A stretch of DNA of 64,000 bases. Origin: Saccharibacillus alkalitolerans (GTDB lineage Bacteria; Bacillota; Bacilli; Paenibacillales; Paenibacillaceae). Below the pieces are notes generated by a model. That model was not told where the DNA came from. It saw nothing but the letters and a program-made list of their open reading frames with translations, and did not search any database. Both the position numbers and the translations under genes were made by a program. The stretch's first letter is position 1, and each line of letters starts with the position of its first letter. Location: positions 1-64,000 of the forward strand of contig NZ_JAAFGS010000013.1 of the NCBI RefSeq assembly GCF_011090185.1, written 5' to 3'. Positions 60,515-64,000 of the stretch are shown piece by piece.

Positions 60515-62269
60515 ATGCGGACGGTATTTTTCGTCGACGACGAACCGCTGATCGCGCAGGGACTGTCGTCGATCATGGATTGGGAGCGTCACGGGCTGCG
60601 GCCGATCGGGCATGCCGGCGACGGCGTTCAGGCGCTGGAGCGGCTCGGCGGGCAGGGGGCCGATCTGCTCATCACGGACATCATGATGCCGAGGATGAAC
60701 GGTCTTGAGCTGATCGGAGAGCTGAAAAGGCGTTATCCGAATATGCGATTTATCGTGCTCAGCGGCTATGAGGAGTTCGAGTACGTCAAGGTGGGCATTC
60801 GGCTCGGCATCGAGAATTACATCCTCAAGCCGATCAACATCGAAGAACTGGAAGCGACCATTCGCCGAATCGGCGAAGTGTGGGAACGCGAGGAAATCAG
60901 CCGAGTCCGGCAGGAGGAAGACCGCCGGGTGCTGCGGAGCAACGTGCTGGCCCGCTGGGCCGAGGGCGCGATCGAGCGCGATGAGCTGGTGCAGCGGGCG
61001 GAGCTGCTGCACATTCCGACGGACTGCGCGGCGTACCGGGTCGACGTGCTTCGGCTGCTGCACGGGGGAGAAGAGCTCGACGGGGCAAGCGGGTTTGGGG
61101 GTGAGTCAGGGGAAGCGCGGGCCGGTGCGGAGGGCGGAGGCCGCGGGGGTGCGCGGCCGGAAGCGGAGCCGGGAATTGGCGGTGCTGCGCGGGCCGGTGC
61201 GGGAGGTGGAGGCCACGAAGGCGCGCGGCCGGAAGCGGAGCCAGGAATTGGCGGCGCTGCGCGGGCCGGTGCGGGAGGGGGAGGCCGCGAAGGCGCGCGG
61301 CCGGAACCCGGGCGCCTCGCCGAAGCTTGCGAGGCGCTGCTTGCCGCCGCCGAGCCGGGCGCGGCGGCGATCTGCTTCGCGGATGCGGACGGCGACCTCG
61401 TCTGCATCCGCTGCAGGCGCGCGGCCGAACCGCCGCGCGCCGACGCTTCCGGCGCTCCGCAGCCGGAAGACCCCTTGGCCGAGGCCGCGCGGCAGCTCGG
61501 CCGCCTGGCCGGGGCCGCCGTCTGGCTGGCCGGCGGCGGGGCCTCGCCGGACATCGTCGGCGTCCACGCCTGCTGCGCGCAGGCGAAAGAGCAGTTCCGC
61601 CGCCTGCTTCCCGCGGGAGGGCGGCGGCTTTGGATCACCGGGCCGGATACGGAGCCCGGAAGCATGCCCGCCTCTTCCCGTTCCTGGGAAGAGGCGCTGC
61701 TCGGCGGCCCTCCGGAAGCCGCCGGACTGCTGCCGCGCCGCGAGCCGATGAACGCGGCCGTGCGGATCATGGTGGAGGCGGCCCGCGAAGCCGGCGGGCC
61801 GGCGGAGCCGGATTACGCGGAGCTGTACGCGCCGCTCCAGCGCATTTTCACGCTGGAGCGGCTGCGGGAGCACGTCCGCGAGTTCCTGCGGCACGGAACG
61901 CGCGGTTCGGCGGCGGATCCCGCAGCGGGGGCGGACGGTCACGCGCACAGCGTTCATGTCGCCTTTTTGCTGGAGCAGATCCGCGATCATTACGCGGAGG
62001 AGCTGTCGCTCAAGACGCTGTCGCAGCGGCTGGACCTGCATCCGAATTATTTGGGACAGCTGTTCCAGCAGGAGACCGGCAGCAATTTCTCGGAGGCGCT
62101 CAACCGCCGCCGGATCGAACGCGCGACGGCGCTGCTGCTGCATACGGACCGGCGGACGGCGGAGATCGGAGCGGAAGTCGGATATCTCGACAATTCGTAT
62201 TTTTACCGGCAATTCAAGAAATATACCGGGGTATCGCCGACCGAACTGCGCCAGATGTACGGCAGTTGA
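60515..62269 (+). CDS. Two-component response regulator, REC + AraC, with tandem-repeat linker
   Basis: 584 residues, longer than usual for YesN-type regulators because of a repeat. Receiver about 1-120 with D55 in L-I-T-D-I-M-M-P; C-terminal AraC double helix-turn-helix (L-S-L-K-T-L-S-Q-R-L-D-L-H-P-N-Y-L-G-Q-L-F; V-G-Y-L-D-N-S-Y-F-Y-R-Q-F-K-K-Y-T-G-V-S-P) at about 485-584. Residues about 200-268 are 2.7 copies of a 24-residue Gly/Ala/Glu/Pro/Arg unit encoded by a 72-bp minisatellite. GGAGGGAGAGAGG precedes the ATG. Partner of the kinase upstream; probable regulator of the downstream permease operon. Confidence 0.91.
   Translation: MRTVFFVDDEPLIAQGLSSIMDWERHGLRPIGHAGDGVQALERLGGQGADLLITDIMMPRMNGLELIGELKRRYPNMRFIVLSGYEEFEYVKVGIRLGIENYILKPINIEELEATIRRIGEVWEREEISRVRQEEDRRVLRSNVLARWAEGAIERDELVQRAELLHIPTDCAAYRVDVLRLLHGGEELDGASGFGGESGEARAGAEGGGRGGARPEAEPGIGGAARAGAGGGGHEGARPEAEPGIGGAARAGAGGGGREGARPEPGRLAEACEALLAAAEPGAAAICFADADGDLVCIRCRRAAEPPRADASGAPQPEDPLAEAARQLGRLAGAAVWLAGGGASPDIVGVHACCAQAKEQFRRLLPAGGRRLWITGPDTEPGSMPASSRSWEEALLGGPPEAAGLLPRREPMNAAVRIMVEAAREAGGPAEPDYAELYAPLQRIFTLERLREHVREFLRHGTRGSAADPAAGADGHAHSVHVAFLLEQIRDHYAEELSLKTLSQRLDLHPNYLGQLFQQETGSNFSEALNRRRIERATALLLHTDRRTAEIGAEVGYLDNSYFYRQFKKYTGVSPTELRQMYGS
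61115..61312 (+). repeat. 72-bp coding minisatellite, about 2.7 copies
   Basis: GCGCGGGCCGGTGCGG starts at 61115, 61187 and 61259, exactly 72 bp apart. The copies are near identical and stay in frame, encoding units beginning A-R-A-G-A and containing E-G-A-R-P-E-A-E-P-G-I-G-G. Confidence 0.88.
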
Positions 62270-62282
62270 GCGGCGGCTCGAA

Positions 62283-62470
62283 AATAAGTGCAGGAGAGCA
62301 GCTATTTCGCCTCATTTCCTGTCAAAACGAAAAATAACTGCGCAGAAGCAGCTATTTTGCGAAAAAAGGGGCGAAAACACGGGGAAACGGAATAATAAGT
62401 GCTTATCCGCAGTTATTTTTCCGAAAACCGCAAATAAAGCGAAAATAAGTGTTCTTACGCAGCTATTTTT
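62283..62470. repeat. Intergenic array C: four AATAAGTGC-N6-GCAGCTATTT units, pairs exactly 50 bp apart
   Basis: Units start at 62283, 62333, 62394 and 62444: spacings 50, 61, 50. Each is AATAAGTGC (or AATAACTGC/AATAAGTGT), six variable bases, GCAGCTATTT or GCAGTTATTT, an imperfect hairpin. It begins 14 nt after the regulator stop. Confidence 0.85.
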
Positions 62471-62473
62471 CGC

Positions 62474-63060
62474 CCGCTCGTCGTCAGAGCTTTCGCGGCG
62501 CGGGTCTCGACTGCCGATTCGGCCATAACCCGCCTGTCTTGGAGTGCACCGCCCCCCTTGGATCGCTCCGAGTCTCTTTGGACCGCTCCGAGCTCCCACG
62601 GACCGCCCGAATTTCTTCGAATGCCCCGTACTCCCGACCGCGTTATCTTTCAGGCCGCCTAAGCTCAAGCCTCCTTTGCGGCAGACTGCGCCAGCGGCCG
62701 CCAACGCCGACTTTTCGATCGAAAAGCTCCTATTCAGGGGCTTTTCTTTAGTTTGTCCATCTAAACCTAGCATTTTTCAACTTGTTGGGGATAGCGCTTT
62801 CATCCAGAATTGAAAGTGTCGAAGGCGAGCGTTACGCAGCCGATCTTAGGGGATCCGAAGCCGCGCGGCCCGCCGAAAGGTTACTTTTTCTGCTTCTTCT
62901 TTTCTGTTTGCTGTTGTCCGGCTTCCTCCGGCACGCGCGATACAGCCCGAACGGCGCCGGAACCATCGCGATTCACCGGTCAGGCACCCGTATGCTCCGC
63001 GCGGACGCCTATTCGGTCTGCCGGTCAGCGGCACACGATATCATCCGAGGAGGGATTCCA
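62474..63060. other. Long leader region before the sugar permease gene
   Basis: About 590 bases with no gene that I can support, although the permease frame is open upstream as far as 62782. It holds a cre-like sequence GGATAGCGCTTTCA (62789-62802; 12 of 14 positions) after an AT-rich stretch (62760-62790) that probably contains the promoter, and two short copies of GGAYCGCTCCGAG near 62562 and 62580. Confidence 0.45.
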
Positions 63061-63990
63061 TTGGCGGCTTTTTGGAAAAAGATCGTCCGCAACCGGGCGC
63101 TGCTGCTGCTCGTGCTGCCGGGAACGGTCTGGTTTCTGATCTTTGCCTACCTGCCGATGTTCGGCACGGTGCTGGCGTTCAAAGATTTCCGGATCAGTCC
63201 GGACGGCTTTTTCGCCAGCGTGCTGAGCAGCGACTGGGTCGGCTTCAAGAACTTCGAGTATTTGTTTCAGACCAGCGACGCTTACGTCATCACCCGCAAT
63301 ACCATTCTGTACAACGTCGCGATGATCATATTGGGCCTGGTCAGCGCCGTCGGCTTCGCGGTCCTGCTGAGCGAGCTGCTGAACAAGCGAATGGCGAAGG
63401 TGTACCAGACCGGCATGTTTCTTCCGCACTTTTTATCCTGGGTCATCATCAGCTACTTCGCCTTCACGTTCCTGAGCCCGGACAAAGGAGTGCTCAATCA
63501 GCTCGCCGCCTACTTCGGAACGGACAGCGTGAGCTGGTATTCGGAACCGAAATACTGGCCGTTCATCATCCTGTTCGTCGGCATTTGGAAAGGGATCGGC
63601 TATAACAGCGTCATTTATCTCGCGGCCATTACCGGTATCGACAAATCGTATTACGAGGCGGCGACGATCGACGGGGCGAGAAAATGGCAGCAGATCCGCT
63701 ATATCACGCTGCCGCTGCTGCGGCCGCTGATGATCATCCTGACCATCCTGGCGATCGGCGGCATTTTCCGCTCCGACTTCGGGTTGTTCTACCAGCTGCC
63801 GAAAGACTCGGGCGCGCTGTATCCGGTCACCAACGTCATCGACACTTTCGTGTACCGGGGGTTGATGAATATGGGCGACATCGGCATGAGCACCGCGGCG
63901 GGACTGTATCAATCGCTCGTCGGCCTCGTGTTGATTCTGACCGCCAACTATATCGTCCGCAAGATCGACCGCGATCAAGCGATTTTCTAG
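63061..63990 (+). CDS. Sugar ABC transporter permease, LplB/YtcP type
   Basis: 309 residues with about six membrane helices. N-terminal L-L-L-L-V-L-P-G-T-V-W-F-L-I-F-A-Y-L-P-M-F-G typical of LplB-like permeases for complex oligosaccharides; EAA loop Y-E-A-A-T-I-D-G-A-R-K-W-Q-Q-I-R-Y-I-T-L-P (about 198-218). Start TTG 63061 with GAGGAGGG 6-7 nt upstream; the longer open frame from 62782 has no site and an untypical N-terminus. The second permease and binding protein should follow beyond the window. The two-component system upstream is the likely regulator. Confidence 0.9.
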   Translation: MAAFWKKIVRNRALLLLVLPGTVWFLIFAYLPMFGTVLAFKDFRISPDGFFASVLSSDWVGFKNFEYLFQTSDAYVITRNTILYNVAMIILGLVSAVGFAVLLSELLNKRMAKVYQTGMFLPHFLSWVIISYFAFTFLSPDKGVLNQLAAYFGTDSVSWYSEPKYWPFIILFVGIWKGIGYNSVIYLAAITGIDKSYYEAATIDGARKWQQIRYITLPLLRPLMIILTILAIGGIFRSDFGLFYQLPKDSGALYPVTNVIDTFVYRGLMNMGDIGMSTAAGLYQSLVGLVLILTANYIVRKIDRDQAIF

Positions 63991-64000
63991 GAAAGGGGAA

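Overview
The window reads as chromosome of a GC-rich, spore-former-lineage Firmicute of the Paenibacillaceae (Paenibacillus/Saccharibacillus type). The basis is Bacillus-type orthologues (HmoB, ZagA, AbfA/Abf2, glucose 1-dehydrogenase, PpaC, Ohr), strong AGGAGG ribosome binding sites, an SLH surface protein, and YesM/YesN-type two-component pairs beside carbohydrate ABC transporters that lack their own ATPase. This placement is inference; no rRNA or tRNA gene was seen.

Layout. 1-4.9 kb: 3' part of an unrecognised exported-type protein, a UvrD/Rep helicase and HmoB. 5-8.2 kb: a secreted SLH protein with three InlB-type repeats. 8.3-15.1 kb: a two-component system divergent from a CUT1 sugar permease pair plus binding lipoprotein. 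15.1-16 kb: an AT-rich HigB/HigA-like toxin-antitoxin module between two look-alike terminators. 16-19 kb: a detached HMA metallochaperone, a P1B-type ATPase and a Crp/Fnr regulator, with one FNR-like box centred at -41.5 of both divergent promoters. 19-24.4 kb: a lipoprotein, ClbS/DfsB protein, Zur-box-controlled ZagA, SRPBCC protein, a small exported protein and glucose dehydrogenase.

24.4-34.6 kb is a carbohydrate block: a GH13 protein missing its nucleophile, a chemoreceptor with a co-oriented sugar-binding lipoprotein, two GH51 arabinofuranosidases and an intact GH13 glucosidase. 34.7-42.7 kb: PpaC, a DeoR repressor, an EAL protein with degenerate GGDEF and a five-PAS hybrid kinase. 42.8-54.2 kb: a uronate-dehydrogenase-like enzyme, a zinc-ribbon/FxLYD protein with a trypsin-like protease, a GNAT protein, Ohr behind an OhrR-type operator, a C39-like protein, lipoproteins, DUF420, adenosine deaminase, a Fur-box-controlled 49-residue gene and two membrane proteins. 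54.7-64 kb: GH38 mannosidase, a second two-component pair, and the first permease of another sugar transporter.

Most unusual signal: three intergenic arrays (about 21.83, 54.17 and 62.28 kb), each of four short units. The unit sequences differ between arrays, but within every array units 1-2 and units 3-4 are exactly 50 bp apart. This looks like an undescribed repeat architecture. Secondary highlights are the shared FNR-like box, the Fur-controlled small basic protein, the GH13 pseudoenzyme, a 102-bp nested inverted repeat in the abfA leader, and a 72-bp minisatellite inside a response regulator.
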